The notes under the pieces were generated by a model that was given only the letters and a program-made list of their open reading frames with translations, searched no databases and was not told the origin of the DNA. DNA of 64,000 bases from Thermodesulfitimonas autotrophica (GTDB lineage Bacteria; Bacillota; Desulfotomaculia; Desulfotomaculales; Ammonificaceae), in the NCBI RefSeq assembly GCF_003815015.1, contig NZ_RKRE01000003.1:1-64000 (forward strand), read 5' to 3'. Shown piece after piece: positions 24,441-33,449 of the stretch. The translations under genes were made by a program, and so were the position numbers. Positions within the stretch are counted from its first letter, which is position 1; each line of letters opens with the position of its first letter.

Positions 24441-25715
24441 TTATGTTTCCCTTAGGTCAAAAACGCGTTGCGTTTTCTTTTCACTACGGGGCAGGCTGCC
24501 GAACGGAACTACCTCCACCGCGAACGTCACCCCGATATGGGTCTTGATCGCGTTGCGACAGGCGGCAGCGGCAGCAGCGGCATCTACGCCGGGTTCTCCT
24601 TCTACCTTTACCAGCGCTTGGTCGCGTCCTGCTTCCCGCGTGAGGATGATCTGGTACTCGCTGCTGAGGCCGGGAACCGATTTGAGGACAAAATCGATTT
24701 GTCCTGGGTAGATGTTCACCCCCTTGATTTTAATCATGTCATCGGTGCGCCCTAAGATCCGGTCGATCATCGGGTAAGGGCTCCCGCAGGGACAGGACGT
24801 GGGGATCAGGCGGGTAATGTCCCGTGTCCGGTAGCGGAGTAGCGGCATCCCTTCTTTAACTAACGTGGTAATTACCAGCTCTCCTTGGGTTCCTGGCGGC
24901 ACCTCTTTTCCGGTTTCTGGGTCGATCACCTCGAAGAGCAGGTAATCGGCCCAGTAATGTAGCCCCCGGTGCAGCGGGCAATCGATGGCGATGCCGGGGC
25001 CGTAAACCTCGGTCATCCCGTAAATGTCGAAGGTTTCGATGCCGAGCAGTTTCTCGATGCGGGCCCGCATCCTGTCGCTCCAGCGCTCCGAACCTAAGAT
25101 GCCGCGTTTGAGCTTGATCCTTTCCCGCAGGCCGCGCCGGTTAATCTCTTCGGCCAGCAGTAGGGCATAGGAGGAAGTGGCCGTAAGCACCGTGGTTTCG
25201 AGATCGACCATCATCTGTAACTGTTTTTCGGTGTTGCCGGGTCCCATCGGCACCACCATCGCCCCTATCCTCTCGGCTGCCGTTTGGAAGCCGATGCCTG
25301 CTGTCCACAGCCCGTAGCCGGGCGTCACCTGCACCCGGTCCCGCCGGCCGACGCCGGCCATCGTGTAACAGCGGGCAAACATGGTGGTCCAGTCTTCCAC
25401 GTCCTTCGCGGTGTAGGGCACGATAACGGGTTTACCTGTAGTTCCCGAAGAGGAATGAATGCGAACCACCGCTTCCTCCGGTACCGCCATCAGTCCAAGC
25501 GGATAGGCCTCCCGCAGCTCTTCCTTGGTGGTGAAGGGAACCCGGTCTAAGTCGCTGAGAGTTGTTATATCGCCGGGTTCTATTCCCGCGGCACGGAGTT
25601 TGGCCCGGTAAAAGGGCGAGTTTGCAAAGAGACGCCCAATCAACTGCCGGAGTAATTCCTCCTGGCGGGCGCGTAACTGGTCCCCTTCCGGGACTACTCG
25701 GCTCAGCTCAGCCAT
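24441..25715 (-). CDS. paaK: Phenylacetate-CoA ligase family (aryl-acid/CoA ligase)
   Basis: This is a 424-residue adenylate-forming enzyme that activates phenylacetate or related aryl acids as CoA thioesters using ATP. The P-loop-like HSSSGTTGKPVIVPYT is at about residue 90, YGMTEVYGPG around residue 236 and YRTRDITRL later, with IKGVNIYPGQID in the C-terminal domain. Lying between IorBA and a Liv transporter, it probably acts on the acids produced by oxidative decarboxylation of aromatic amino-acid keto acids, possibly with reversible ATP formation. The exact substrate is inferred. Confidence 0.92.
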   Translation of the reverse strand: MAELSRVVPEGDQLRARQEELLRQLIGRLFANSPFYRAKLRAAGIEPGDITTLSDLDRVPFTTKEELREAYPLGLMAVPEEAVVRIHSSSGTTGKPVIVPYTAKDVEDWTTMFARCYTMAGVGRRDRVQVTPGYGLWTAGIGFQTAAERIGAMVVPMGPGNTEKQLQMMVDLETTVLTATSSYALLLAEEINRRGLRERIKLKRGILGSERWSDRMRARIEKLLGIETFDIYGMTEVYGPGIAIDCPLHRGLHYWADYLLFEVIDPETGKEVPPGTQGELVITTLVKEGMPLLRYRTRDITRLIPTSCPCGSPYPMIDRILGRTDDMIKIKGVNIYPGQIDFVLKSVPGLSSEYQIILTREAGRDQALVKVEGEPGVDAAAAAAACRNAIKTHIGVTFAVEVVPFGSLPRSEKKTQRVFDLRET

Positions 25716-25740
25716 CCGCTCATCCTCCTAACATATGGAA

Positions 25741-26355
25741 TCAAGTGCCTTGTCCCGCCGTCCGGATCCTTTCCGCCTCCTGCCTGCCGAGGGTGAAGGC
25801 GTGCCGGTTAACTTCCTGGAGGCCGGGCGGCAGGCTTTCGAGAAGCGCAGGCAAAAGCAATTCGGGAGCAAACGGGAGAAAGCTGCCCAGGGTGCTGGCA
25901 GCGCCTAATAGCACGCTGTTGGCTGTCCGGCGGTTACCGGCCCGGGTGGCAACGTCGGCAGCGTCGATCAGCAGGAGGCCGGGGACCGCCTCGCGGAGAT
26001 AGGCGGCTATAGCCGCCGCATCGTAGGCGGCGCCGGTCAAGATCAGCGCCGGCGGCTGGATGACGGTGGTGGCGGCTATGACCTGGCCGCCGGAACGCAG
26101 CTTGGGAAGAACGCGGGCTGTTTCCGCCAGCTCGAGGCCGATCACGAGGTCTGCTTTCCCGTCTGGGATAATGGCCCCGGAAAGATCGTGGCCGATCCGG
26201 ACGTGACTGGCGACGGGTCCCCCGCGCTGCGCCATCCCGACGCTTTCCGAAGTTAGCACCCCAAAGCCGGCCGCTACGGCCGCCCGGGCAAAGACGCGGG
26301 TGGCGAGGATGTTCCCCTGCCCGCCGACGCCGGCGATAACCACATCGAAGCTCAT
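25741..26355 (-). CDS. iorB: Indolepyruvate ferredoxin oxidoreductase, beta subunit
   Basis: This is a 204-residue gamma/beta-type subunit of the 2-oxoacid:ferredoxin oxidoreductase family. It is recognised by VVIAGVGGQGNILATRVFARAA and LTSESVGMAQRGGPVASHVRIG. With IorA it oxidatively decarboxylates indolepyruvate and phenylpyruvates to aryl-acetyl-CoA and reduced ferredoxin. The start ATGA overlaps the iorA stop by 4 bases, showing tight coupling. Confidence 0.94.
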   Translation of the reverse strand: MSFDVVIAGVGGQGNILATRVFARAAVAAGFGVLTSESVGMAQRGGPVASHVRIGHDLSGAIIPDGKADLVIGLELAETARVLPKLRSGGQVIAATTVIQPPALILTGAAYDAAAIAAYLREAVPGLLLIDAADVATRAGNRRTANSVLLGAASTLGSFLPFAPELLLPALLESLPPGLQEVNRHAFTLGRQEAERIRTAGQGT

Positions 26356-28148
26356 TCTGTCACCCTTTCGATAGCGTCAGCGGGGCAGACGGCGGCACAG
26401 AGCCCGCAGCCGGTGCAATCGCTACCGATTACCGGTCCTTCTGCCCCGGGTAGGAATGCCGGACAACCGACCTTTCGGATACACTCTTCGCAGCCCACGC
26501 ACCTTTCCGTGACCACCCGGTAACGGGTAATAGGTTTGACCAGCTTTGTGCAGGGGCTTTTCATCACTACTACGGCTGGTCCGCTGTGGCGCAGCGCCTC
26601 ACTCGCGGTAACCAGTGCCGTGTCGGTGTCGAAGGGGTCCACTTCCCGGACGTAGGTAACCCCGCAGGCGCGGGCCAAGCTGGCGATGTCCACCACGGCT
26701 GTTTCGCCGCCGGTGGCGGTGCGCCCTGTACCCGGGTGCGGTTGGTGCCCGGTCATCGCGGTAGTTCGGTTATCAAGCACCACCACTACGATCTCCGCCC
26801 GGTTGTAAACGGCGTTGATTAAGCCGGGCAGTCCGGCATGAAAGAAAGTGGAGTCGCCGATGAAAGCGACGCACTTTTTCCCCGGGTTAACGCGGTGGAT
26901 GCCTGCCGCCATGCCGATGCCTGCGCCCATGCAGAGACAGGTATGCACCGCTTCCAGAGGCGGGGCCAAGCCCAGGGTGTAACAGCCGATGTCCCCGGTA
27001 AAAACAACATCCATCCCCTGTGCTGCCTCCTTGAAAATGTAGAAGGAGGCGCGGTGCGGGCAACCGGCGCACAAAACAGGGCCTCGCCGGGGGAGTGGCG
27101 GCGGCAGCGTTTTCGGAATCTGCCGGTACGGAACCCCTAAGAAGGCCGCTACTATCGGCGCAACCCGGTCAACATCGAACTCTCCTTCGCGCGGAACGGT
27201 GCCGTCGCGTTTGCCCGCAATCGAAAGACGCAAGCCGTGCCGCCAGGCCATGGCTACTACCTGGTCTTCCACCACCGGTTCCAGTTCTTCCACCACCAGC
27301 ACCCGTTTCATCCGGCGGAGGAAGTCGACCACCGGTTTCTCCGGAAGGGGGTAAGGGGTACCGATTTTAAGCACCGAGACCTCCTGCCCCAGCAACCGGA
27401 GTGCTTCACGGATGTAATTGAAGCTAACCCCGCAAGCGATGATGCCGGCTTCGCCGGCCACCGTGGCAAAGTTAAAGGGTGATTCGCCCAGGAGCGCTGC
27501 CACCTGCTCCTGGACGGTGTTAAGCCACACGTGCCGTTGGGCGGCGAGGGAGGGCATGCAAACCCACCGGGGGTCCTGCCTGAATCCTTCCACCGGCCGG
27601 GGCCGGTAAGCTGGGCACACATCCATCTCCTGGCAGACATGGGAAACGCGCGTGGTGGGGCGAAGGATCACGGGCAGCTGGAGCCGCTCGGCAAGGTCAA
27701 AGGCGAAAACCGTCATCGCTTTCGCCTCGCGCGGGGTAGCCGGATCGAGTACCGGCACCTTGGCAAACCGGCCGAAAAGCCGGGTATCCTGCTCGTTCTG
27801 CGAGCTATGCGGGCCGGGGTCGTCCGCCACTACGAGGACAAGCCCCCCTACCACCCCGAGGTAAGCCAGGGTCATCAGGGCGTCGGCGGCAACATTTAGG
27901 CCTACTTGTTTCATCGTCACGAGCGCGCGGGCGCCACTCAACGCTGCACCTGCGGCTACCTCCAGGGCAACTTTCTCGTTGGTGGACCATTCGGCGTAGA
28001 AGCCATATTCCGGTGCCAGGCGGGCGAGAGTGCCCAGAACTTCCGAAGACGGGGTACCGGGGTAACCGGTAGCCACGTGGAGACCGGCTTCTAGTGCTCC
28101 GTAGGCGATTGCTTCGTTACCCGATAAGATTTTTAGCTGCAAACCCAT
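26352..28148 (-). CDS. iorA: Indolepyruvate ferredoxin oxidoreductase, alpha subunit
   Basis: This is a 598-residue thiamine-diphosphate enzyme. GYPGTPSSEVLGTLA opens the pyrimidine-binding domain, and GDIGCYTLGLAPPLEAVHTCLCMGAGIG with GDSTFFHAGLPGLINAVYN forms the ThDP/Mg site. The C terminus carries two ferredoxin-type 4Fe-4S motifs (CVGCEECIRKVGCP and CTGCGLCAAVCP). I chose ATG at 28148, with TGGAG 6 bases upstream, since the first 69 residues of the longer frame look non-coding. It is the second gene of the block, after livK copy 2. Confidence 0.95.
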   Translation of the reverse strand: MGLQLKILSGNEAIAYGALEAGLHVATGYPGTPSSEVLGTLARLAPEYGFYAEWSTNEKVALEVAAGAALSGARALVTMKQVGLNVAADALMTLAYLGVVGGLVLVVADDPGPHSSQNEQDTRLFGRFAKVPVLDPATPREAKAMTVFAFDLAERLQLPVILRPTTRVSHVCQEMDVCPAYRPRPVEGFRQDPRWVCMPSLAAQRHVWLNTVQEQVAALLGESPFNFATVAGEAGIIACGVSFNYIREALRLLGQEVSVLKIGTPYPLPEKPVVDFLRRMKRVLVVEELEPVVEDQVVAMAWRHGLRLSIAGKRDGTVPREGEFDVDRVAPIVAAFLGVPYRQIPKTLPPPLPRRGPVLCAGCPHRASFYIFKEAAQGMDVVFTGDIGCYTLGLAPPLEAVHTCLCMGAGIGMAAGIHRVNPGKKCVAFIGDSTFFHAGLPGLINAVYNRAEIVVVVLDNRTTAMTGHQPHPGTGRTATGGETAVVDIASLARACGVTYVREVDPFDTDTALVTASEALRHSGPAVVVMKSPCTKLVKPITRYRVVTERCVGCEECIRKVGCPAFLPGAEGPVIGSDCTGCGLCAAVCPADAIERVTE

Positions 28149-28257
28149 CTGCGCTCCATTCTGGCGACAAGATGAGGGTGCGCCTTGTCCCATAGGGAAA
28201 GCCGCACCCCCGGATGTCTTTCTGACTTGGTGGTCAGAGACTTTTCTGTAGGCCGTT

Positions 28258-29442
28258 TTATTGGAGAAGCTGCCACTTGCCGTCCTTGATCTCCACCATA
28301 ACCATCGAATCCTCGCCGAGGCCGTTGTGATCCTGGGGTGACATGTTGAAGACACCGCTGATACCAGCGTAGCCGGTAATCTGCTCGAGGGCGTCCCGGA
28401 TCTTCGCCCGGTCGGGACCGGCTTGCTCGATGGCCTTTACCACCAAGTTAAACGCATCGTAGGCATGGCCGCCAAAGGTGTTCGGACGGGCGTTGTACCG
28501 CTTCTGGTAATCCGCGATATACTTGAGGAGCACCTGCTTCTGCGGGTCACTGTCCGGAAGCTGTTCGGCTACCAGAAGCTTGCCCATCGGGGCCACTACA
28601 CCGTTGGCCGCAGTGCCGGCGAGTTCGAGGAACTTCTTGTTGCCGATCCCGTGGGTTTGGATGAGCGGCATCTTGATACCAAGATCGCGGAAGTTCTTCG
28701 TAACAATTGAAGCTGCCGGCGGAATCGCCCAGACGACGGTGGCTTGTGCTTGGGACGCCTTGACCTTGGCGAGCTGGGCGGTCATGTCGGTATCGGTCGC
28801 CTCAAATTTTTCCTTCAGGAGGATGTTAAGCCCGTTTGCCTGGGCGGCCTTCTCAAAATTGACCAGGCCCGAGTCGCCGAAGGCGTTGTTGACCGAAAGG
28901 AAAGCCACGTTCTTGACGCCCTTGTCGGTGAGGTACTTGGCGATCTTGTTAGCGACGATGATGTCGCTCTGCGCGGTCTTGAAAACCCAGTGGCGCTCGG
29001 CAACGGGGGTGACAATCTTGGCAGAGGCCGCCATCGAAACCGTGGGCACCTGGGCTTTGGTGACGGTGTCTACGATAGCCAGCGAAGTGCTGCTTTGGGT
29101 GCAGCCGATGATGGCCAGGACCTTATCCTGGTCGATGAGCCTTTTGGCCGCCAGGACCGCTTCGCTTTCGAGACTCTTGTTATCGAGGATGATAAGCTCG
29201 ACCGGGTGGCCGTTGATGCCCCCTTTGGCGTTGAGTTCATCGGCGAGCATCTTCAACGTATCCCTTTCCGGCTCGCCGAGCGAGGCTGCGGGGCCGCTCG
29301 CATCAACGATGGCGCCGATCTTGTAGGGCTCCTTGGGCGCGCTTTGTGGTGCGGGGGCGGTTGTGGTTTTGGCCTTACCGCAACCGGCCACAAAAAGGAA
29401 AAGCGCCAGCAGGCAAATCAGTTTAACGCTCCGCTTCAGCAT
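28258..29442 (-). CDS. livK: Branched-chain amino-acid-type substrate-binding lipoprotein (copy 2)
   Basis: This is a 394-residue receptor with a canonical lipobox (FLFVAGC) and the same fold and linker as copy 1. ATG at 29442 is preceded by GGAG about 9 bases upstream; the longer frame to 29550 runs through promoter sequence. It leads iorA-iorB-paaK, whereas copy 1 leads livHMGF. The two receptors may feed one shared permease with different amino acids (for example aromatic and branched); that is inference from the arrangement. Confidence 0.94.
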   Translation of the reverse strand: MLKRSVKLICLLALFLFVAGCGKAKTTTAPAPQSAPKEPYKIGAIVDASGPAASLGEPERDTLKMLADELNAKGGINGHPVELIILDNKSLESEAVLAAKRLIDQDKVLAIIGCTQSSTSLAIVDTVTKAQVPTVSMAASAKIVTPVAERHWVFKTAQSDIIVANKIAKYLTDKGVKNVAFLSVNNAFGDSGLVNFEKAAQANGLNILLKEKFEATDTDMTAQLAKVKASQAQATVVWAIPPAASIVTKNFRDLGIKMPLIQTHGIGNKKFLELAGTAANGVVAPMGKLLVAEQLPDSDPQKQVLLKYIADYQKRYNARPNTFGGHAYDAFNLVVKAIEQAGPDRAKIRDALEQITGYAGISGVFNMSPQDHNGLGEDSMVMVEIKDGKWQLLQ

Positions 29443-29594
29443 TACCTTGACTCCTCTCTCCCGATTTTTTCTCGGCTCATCTGCCGAATCGGCATGATTG
29501 ATAGCGAAAAATTCCGTAACCGTTCCTGCCCTGCAGATTAAACGGCCCAAAAAGCGAGCAACCCCCCTTTCTCATGAATGTTTTTTCTTTAACG

Positions 29595-29614
29595 TCAAAT
29601 TTAACACGGTAGGG
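29595..29614. promoter_or_regulatory. Conserved element upstream of livK copy 2
   Basis: TCAAATTTAACACGGTAGGG is the 18/20 match to 24376-24395. On the minus strand it reads into TTTGACG, a possible -35 box, about 150 bases before the livK start. Confidence 0.55.
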
Positions 29615-29687
29615 TGTGGAAAGACAAGAAGAAAGTTGGCCGGTTGCGGCAAACTCCCCTGGGAAATAATAGACGTCGGGTGAGGCG

Positions 29688-30128
29688 ATGTTCGGTTTAA
29701 AGCTTTTTCCGCTGCTTCTGGCGGCCCTTGCAGGGTCCGTTATGGCGGTGCAGGGTGCGGTGAACGCGCTCATGGGGAAGATTGCCGGCGTATGTCTGGC
29801 CACCTTCATCGTCCACGCGGTGGGAACGGCTTTTGCGGGGCTGTTGTTGCCGTTTGCGCGGGGCGGTTTTTCGCGTGTCGGTCAGGCGCCGTGGTACGCC
29901 TGGACGGGCGGCGTGTTCGGGGTTTTGATCATTTACAGCGTTGCCCGGTGCATTCCCAAGGTTGGCGTGGCGCCCGCAACGACCGCGATCATCTTAGGGC
30001 AGGTGCTGACGGCGACGATAATCGACCATTTCGGTCTTTTCGGGATGACCCGCCTTCCTTTTAGCTGCTGGCGTATCCTCGGGGTTGCCTTCCTGGCCGC
30101 AGGGGCCTGGTGCCTGCTAAAAAAATAG
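29688..30128 (+). CDS. DUF606/YdcZ-type small multidrug-transporter-superfamily protein
   Basis: This 146-residue integral membrane protein has four to five hydrophobic spans. The pattern ALAGSVMAVQGAVNALMGKIAG, WYAWTGGVFGVLIIYSV and ATTAIILGQVLTATIIDHFGLFG is that of the DUF606 (YdcZ) family, part of the drug/metabolite transporter superfamily. Some family members occur as paired halves or as fusions; here a single half is present and could work as a homodimer. The substrate is unknown. It is divergent from livK copy 2. Confidence 0.85.
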   Translation: MFGLKLFPLLLAALAGSVMAVQGAVNALMGKIAGVCLATFIVHAVGTAFAGLLLPFARGGFSRVGQAPWYAWTGGVFGVLIIYSVARCIPKVGVAPATTAIILGQVLTATIIDHFGLFGMTRLPFSCWRILGVAFLAAGAWCLLKK

Positions 30129-30143
30129 CGCGGCCGCAGGAAG

Positions 30144-30920
30144 TCAGAGCCGCTCTAATAACCACCAGAGCAGGATAAGCAGTAAGAAGCCACAGAGAAA
30201 GCCGGTGTCCCCGCCGCCATCTACCATTCGGGGCAGAAGCTCCTTCAGTACGATATAAAGCATTGCTCCTGCCGCGAGCGCCAGAAGGACCGGGATGAGG
30301 CGCGGCTGCCATTCGGCCATAGCTATCCCGAGGAGGGTCCCCAGAGGAGTGACGAGGGAAAGAAGGAAGTTTAGGGTGAGAAGCCTTTTTGCCCCCAGCC
30401 CTCCGAGGCGCAGCGGCACCGTGTTTATTAGTCCTTCAGGGAGATTATGTGCCCCGAGCGCGACGGCCAGCAAAATGCCGAGTTTCGCTGCGGCTGAGCC
30501 GCCGGTGCCGAGGGCGATCCCTTCCGGCAGATCGTGAAGGGCGATCGCGGTAAAGAGGAGCCAGCCGAGGCGCCGGTACTCATCCCGCGCTGCCGGGCGG
30601 TGGGGTAAGAGAAGATCGAAGAAAAAAAGGAAGGCGCCGCCGGCAAGGCACCCCACCAAGGCAGGACCGGGGCCGCCAAGCGCTACGGAAGCGGGAAGGA
30701 GCTCAGCGGCCACCACGCTGCTCATGACGCCACCAGCAAAGCCGGCGAGAAAGGGCAATGTGCGGTCAAGGGGAATAAGGAGGGCAAGGACCGCGCCGAG
30801 CAGCGTCCCCGCGCCGGCGAGGAGGCTGAGGAGCAAGAGAAAGAGAGTCTGGTTGCCCGTTAATGTGGAAACGTAGAGGTGGCCAGTCGCCGGAGCGTAA
30901 GCGCAAAGCAGGGGCCCCAC
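30144..30920 (-). CDS. ZIP-family divalent metal transporter
   Basis: This 258-residue permease of the ZIP (ZupT/GufA) family imports Zn2+ or other divalent metals. The two metal-site helices carry HDLPEGIALG (about residue 134) and HNLPEGLINTVPL (about residue 162). About eight hydrophobic spans are visible. GTG at 30920 has GGAGG 7 bases upstream. It ends 15 bases from the convergent DUF606 gene. Confidence 0.9.
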   Translation of the reverse strand: MGPLLCAYAPATGHLYVSTLTGNQTLFLLLLSLLAGAGTLLGAVLALLIPLDRTLPFLAGFAGGVMSSVVAAELLPASVALGGPGPALVGCLAGGAFLFFFDLLLPHRPAARDEYRRLGWLLFTAIALHDLPEGIALGTGGSAAAKLGILLAVALGAHNLPEGLINTVPLRLGGLGAKRLLTLNFLLSLVTPLGTLLGIAMAEWQPRLIPVLLALAAGAMLYIVLKELLPRMVDGGGDTGFLCGFLLLILLWWLLERL

Positions 30921-31017
30921 CCCCTATCCTCCAGTCTTGCTTGCAAAACTCTTGCTTCCGTGAGGCTTTTTGTGTAAAGTTATGAAAAAGCATCTCCCGG
31001 TATGTGTGGGTAACTAA

Positions 31018-31908
31018 GTGGCTATTTGCTACGTTGCACGGGCGAAAATTAACCTCTGCCTTGATATCCTTGGACGCTACGCCAACGGTTACCACGAGAT
31101 AGCTACGGTGATGCAGAGCCTGGCGCTGGGTGACCGTATATTCCTCGAAGCGGCGGCGGGTTTGACCCTCACGGTGGAAGGTGAACCGGTACCGGAAGGC
31201 GAGGCGAACCTGGTAGTCCGGGCGGCCAGGCGTCTGGCCGAAGCGACTGGCTACCGGGGAGGAGCGGTGATCACGCTTGTTAAGCGGATACCTGTGGCCG
31301 CGGGGCTCGGTGGGGGGTCGGCCGACGCTGCCGCTACCCTGGTTGGGTTGAACGAGCTCTGGGGGTTGGGGTGCGACACCGCGTTTTTGGCGGCCCTGGG
31401 GGCAGAAATCGGTGCCGATATTCCTTTTTGCCTCACAGGCGGCACGGCGCTGGCCACGGGCAGGGGAGAGAGGATACGCCACCTGCCTGCGCTACCGGAG
31501 CTGGGGGTTCTTCTTTTGAAGCCGCCGTACGGGATTTCTACGGGTGAGGCTTACCGCGATTACGACCTCTTGGCCCCTAAATGGGAACCGGTGGCCGCGG
31601 CAATGGCCGCGGCGTTTGATCGTGGCGCGTGGCGCGAGGCCCTGGGATATTGCGGTAACGCCTTCGAGGCGGTTGCCTTCAGGAAACACCCGGAGCTGGC
31701 TCGTTTAAAGCAGGAGTTAAAGGAGGCTGGCGCGCTCGCCGCGCTCATGTCGGGCAGCGGGCCTACGCTTTATGGGCTTTTCCCTTCGGTTGAGGCGGCG
31801 TCCCGGGCGGCGCAGGTTTTTTCCGGGCGGGATCTCCGGGTGATCGTGACTGCTACGACGGCGGCAGGCCTCGGACGCCGGGAGGAAAGCCCGCTCGACG
31901 CGGGCTAA
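31018..31908 (+). CDS. ispE: 4-diphosphocytidyl-2-C-methyl-D-erythritol kinase
   Basis: This is the fourth enzyme of the non-mevalonate isoprenoid pathway, a GHMP kinase of 296 residues. It shows ARAKINLCLDILGR with the catalytic Lys/Asn, the ATP loop PVAAGLGGGSADAAAT near residue 92 and MSGSGPTLYGLF near residue 245. The in-frame stop immediately before GTG 31018 fixes the start, although the ribosome site is weak (GTGTGGG). A possible promoter, TTGCTT-17-TAAAGT, lies about 50 bases upstream. In Bacillus ispE is also near yabG and spoVG. Confidence 0.95.
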   Translation: MAICYVARAKINLCLDILGRYANGYHEIATVMQSLALGDRIFLEAAAGLTLTVEGEPVPEGEANLVVRAARRLAEATGYRGGAVITLVKRIPVAAGLGGGSADAAATLVGLNELWGLGCDTAFLAALGAEIGADIPFCLTGGTALATGRGERIRHLPALPELGVLLLKPPYGISTGEAYRDYDLLAPKWEPVAAAMAAAFDRGAWREALGYCGNAFEAVAFRKHPELARLKQELKEAGALAALMSGSGPTLYGLFPSVEAASRAAQVFSGRDLRVIVTATTAAGLGRREESPLDAG

Positions 31909-31968
31909 CGCCTGTGCCGGGGCGAGTATTTTTTCGGGGAGTGATGCCATCTGCAACAGCAGCGGCTT

Positions 31969-32628
31969 TTGCCGGTGAAGCTCGATAACTACAAGCCCCT
32001 CCGCGAGGTGGTTTTCGAGTCCCTCCGGGAGGCGATCATCAAAGGGGTGTTAAAACCGGGTGAGCGGCTAATGGAGGTGCAGCTTGCGGAGGAGTTAGGG
32101 GTGAGCCGGACTCCTGTACGGGAGGCGATTCGCAAACTCGAGCTCGAAGGTCTGGTGGTGATGCTTCCCCGCCGTGGCGCTTATGTTGCCGGTATCAGCG
32201 TGAAGGATATTGCGGACGTTTTCGAAGTCCGGGCGGCGCTGGAGGCTCTCGCGGCAAGCCTTGCGGCGGAGCGGATTACGGAAGAGGAGCTTGAAGAACT
32301 GGAACGGTCCCTGGTGGAAATCGGCGAGGTGAGTGAGACGCAAGATATCGAGACAATTGTAGCGCGGGATACGCGGTTTCACGATATTATCTACCGGGCC
32401 AGCCGCAACAACTGGCTAATCCAGATCATTTCCAACCTTCAGGACCAGCTCCAACGCTTCCGGATGACCACCCTCTCCCGACCGGGTAGAACCCGCGAGG
32501 CGGTTGAGGAACACCGGAAAATCGTCGAGGCAATTTCGGAACGGAACAGCGAGCTTGCGGCGCAGTTAGCCCGCGAGCACATAGAGAATGCCGAAAGCAG
32601 CCTCTTAAGCACGCTGAAGGAGCGATAG
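31969..32628 (+). CDS. GntR-family regulator, FadR/FCD subfamily
   Basis: This is a 219-residue regulator. The winged helix (residues 8-75: REVVFESLREAIIKGVLKPG, LAEELGVSRTPVREAIRKLE, RRGAYVA) precedes a helical FCD domain whose metal/ligand His occurs in RDTRFHDIIYRAS and EEHRKIVEAI. The start may be TTG 31969 or GTG 31975; neither has a strong ribosome site. It occupies the slot of purR in Bacillus. The NTP transferase begins at the base after its stop, so the two are co-expressed. Confidence 0.92.
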   Translation: MPVKLDNYKPLREVVFESLREAIIKGVLKPGERLMEVQLAEELGVSRTPVREAIRKLELEGLVVMLPRRGAYVAGISVKDIADVFEVRAALEALAASLAAERITEEELEELERSLVEIGEVSETQDIETIVARDTRFHDIIYRASRNNWLIQIISNLQDQLQRFRMTTLSRPGRTREAVEEHRKIVEAISERNSELAAQLAREHIENAESSLLSTLKER

Positions 32629-33396
32629 ATGATGATTCCGGCGGTTGTTCTGGCGGGAGCTCCTAACAGCGGGCCACTCCACGAGATTTCACCGGCGAGC
32701 TTCGAGGCACTTATTGATTTATGCGGGCGGCCCCTTGCGGCGTACGTGATCCAGGCGCTGCTTGATTCCGCAGTTATCAGCAAGGTTGTGGTTGTCGGTC
32801 CTGGGGAGCTTCAAAAAGAATTTCCCGCCGCGCGGGTTACCATCATTCCACCGCAGGGGAACATGATCGAGAACCTGGCGGCAGGGTTAGAGGCCGTGTC
32901 CGGTGCCGCCCGGGTGCTAGTAGCGACAGGGGATATCCCGCTCTTGACTCCGGTGGCGGTAGAAGGATTCTTGCGGTTGTGCGCGCGCCACGATGCCGAT
33001 GTCTACTATTCTGTTGTGCCGCGGGATGCCGTGGAAAGGGCCTACCCGGAAGTTAAGCGCACTTACGTCCGCTTGAAAGAAGGAGTTTTCACCGGTGGCA
33101 ACGTTGGGCTGGTTGATCCCACCGTGATGAAAAGGGCGCTGGGTCGGGCCCGGGACTTTGTGCGTCTCCGCAAGAAACCGCTGCGCCTGGCGCTGGTCGT
33201 CGGTCCAGGGCTTCTGCTCTGGTACGTTTTGGGGCGTTTGTCGCTGGTTCAGGCGGAGCGGAAAGTCGCCCGCTTTTTAGGCGTTCGGGGGCGGGTGGTG
33301 GTTACGCCTTGGCCCGAAATCGGGATCGATGTCGATAAGCCTTCTGATTTCGTGTTGGCCCAAAAGATACTTTGCAAAGCTGCAAAAAGCGGGTGA
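32629..33396 (+). CDS. MobA/GlmU-like nucleotidyltransferase
   Basis: This is a 255-residue NTP-transferase-fold protein. VVLAGAPNSG is a variant of the usual LAGGxG nucleotide loop, with the second and third glycines replaced. VLVATGDIPLLTP carries the metal-binding Asp, and GNVGLVDP and IGIDVDKPSDF follow. The substrates are not evident; molybdopterin, cobinamide or sugar-phosphate roles are all possible. The start is the first of two ATG codons at 32629, with AAGGAG upstream. Confidence 0.85.
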   Translation: MMIPAVVLAGAPNSGPLHEISPASFEALIDLCGRPLAAYVIQALLDSAVISKVVVVGPGELQKEFPAARVTIIPPQGNMIENLAAGLEAVSGAARVLVATGDIPLLTPVAVEGFLRLCARHDADVYYSVVPRDAVERAYPEVKRTYVRLKEGVFTGGNVGLVDPTVMKRALGRARDFVRLRKKPLRLALVVGPGLLLWYVLGRLSLVQAERKVARFLGVRGRVVVTPWPEIGIDVDKPSDFVLAQKILCKAAKSG

Positions 33397-33449
33397 AGAT
33401 TAAAAACAGAGTGATTTAGGCCGAGGCCGTTCCCTTGCTTCGCCCGATT

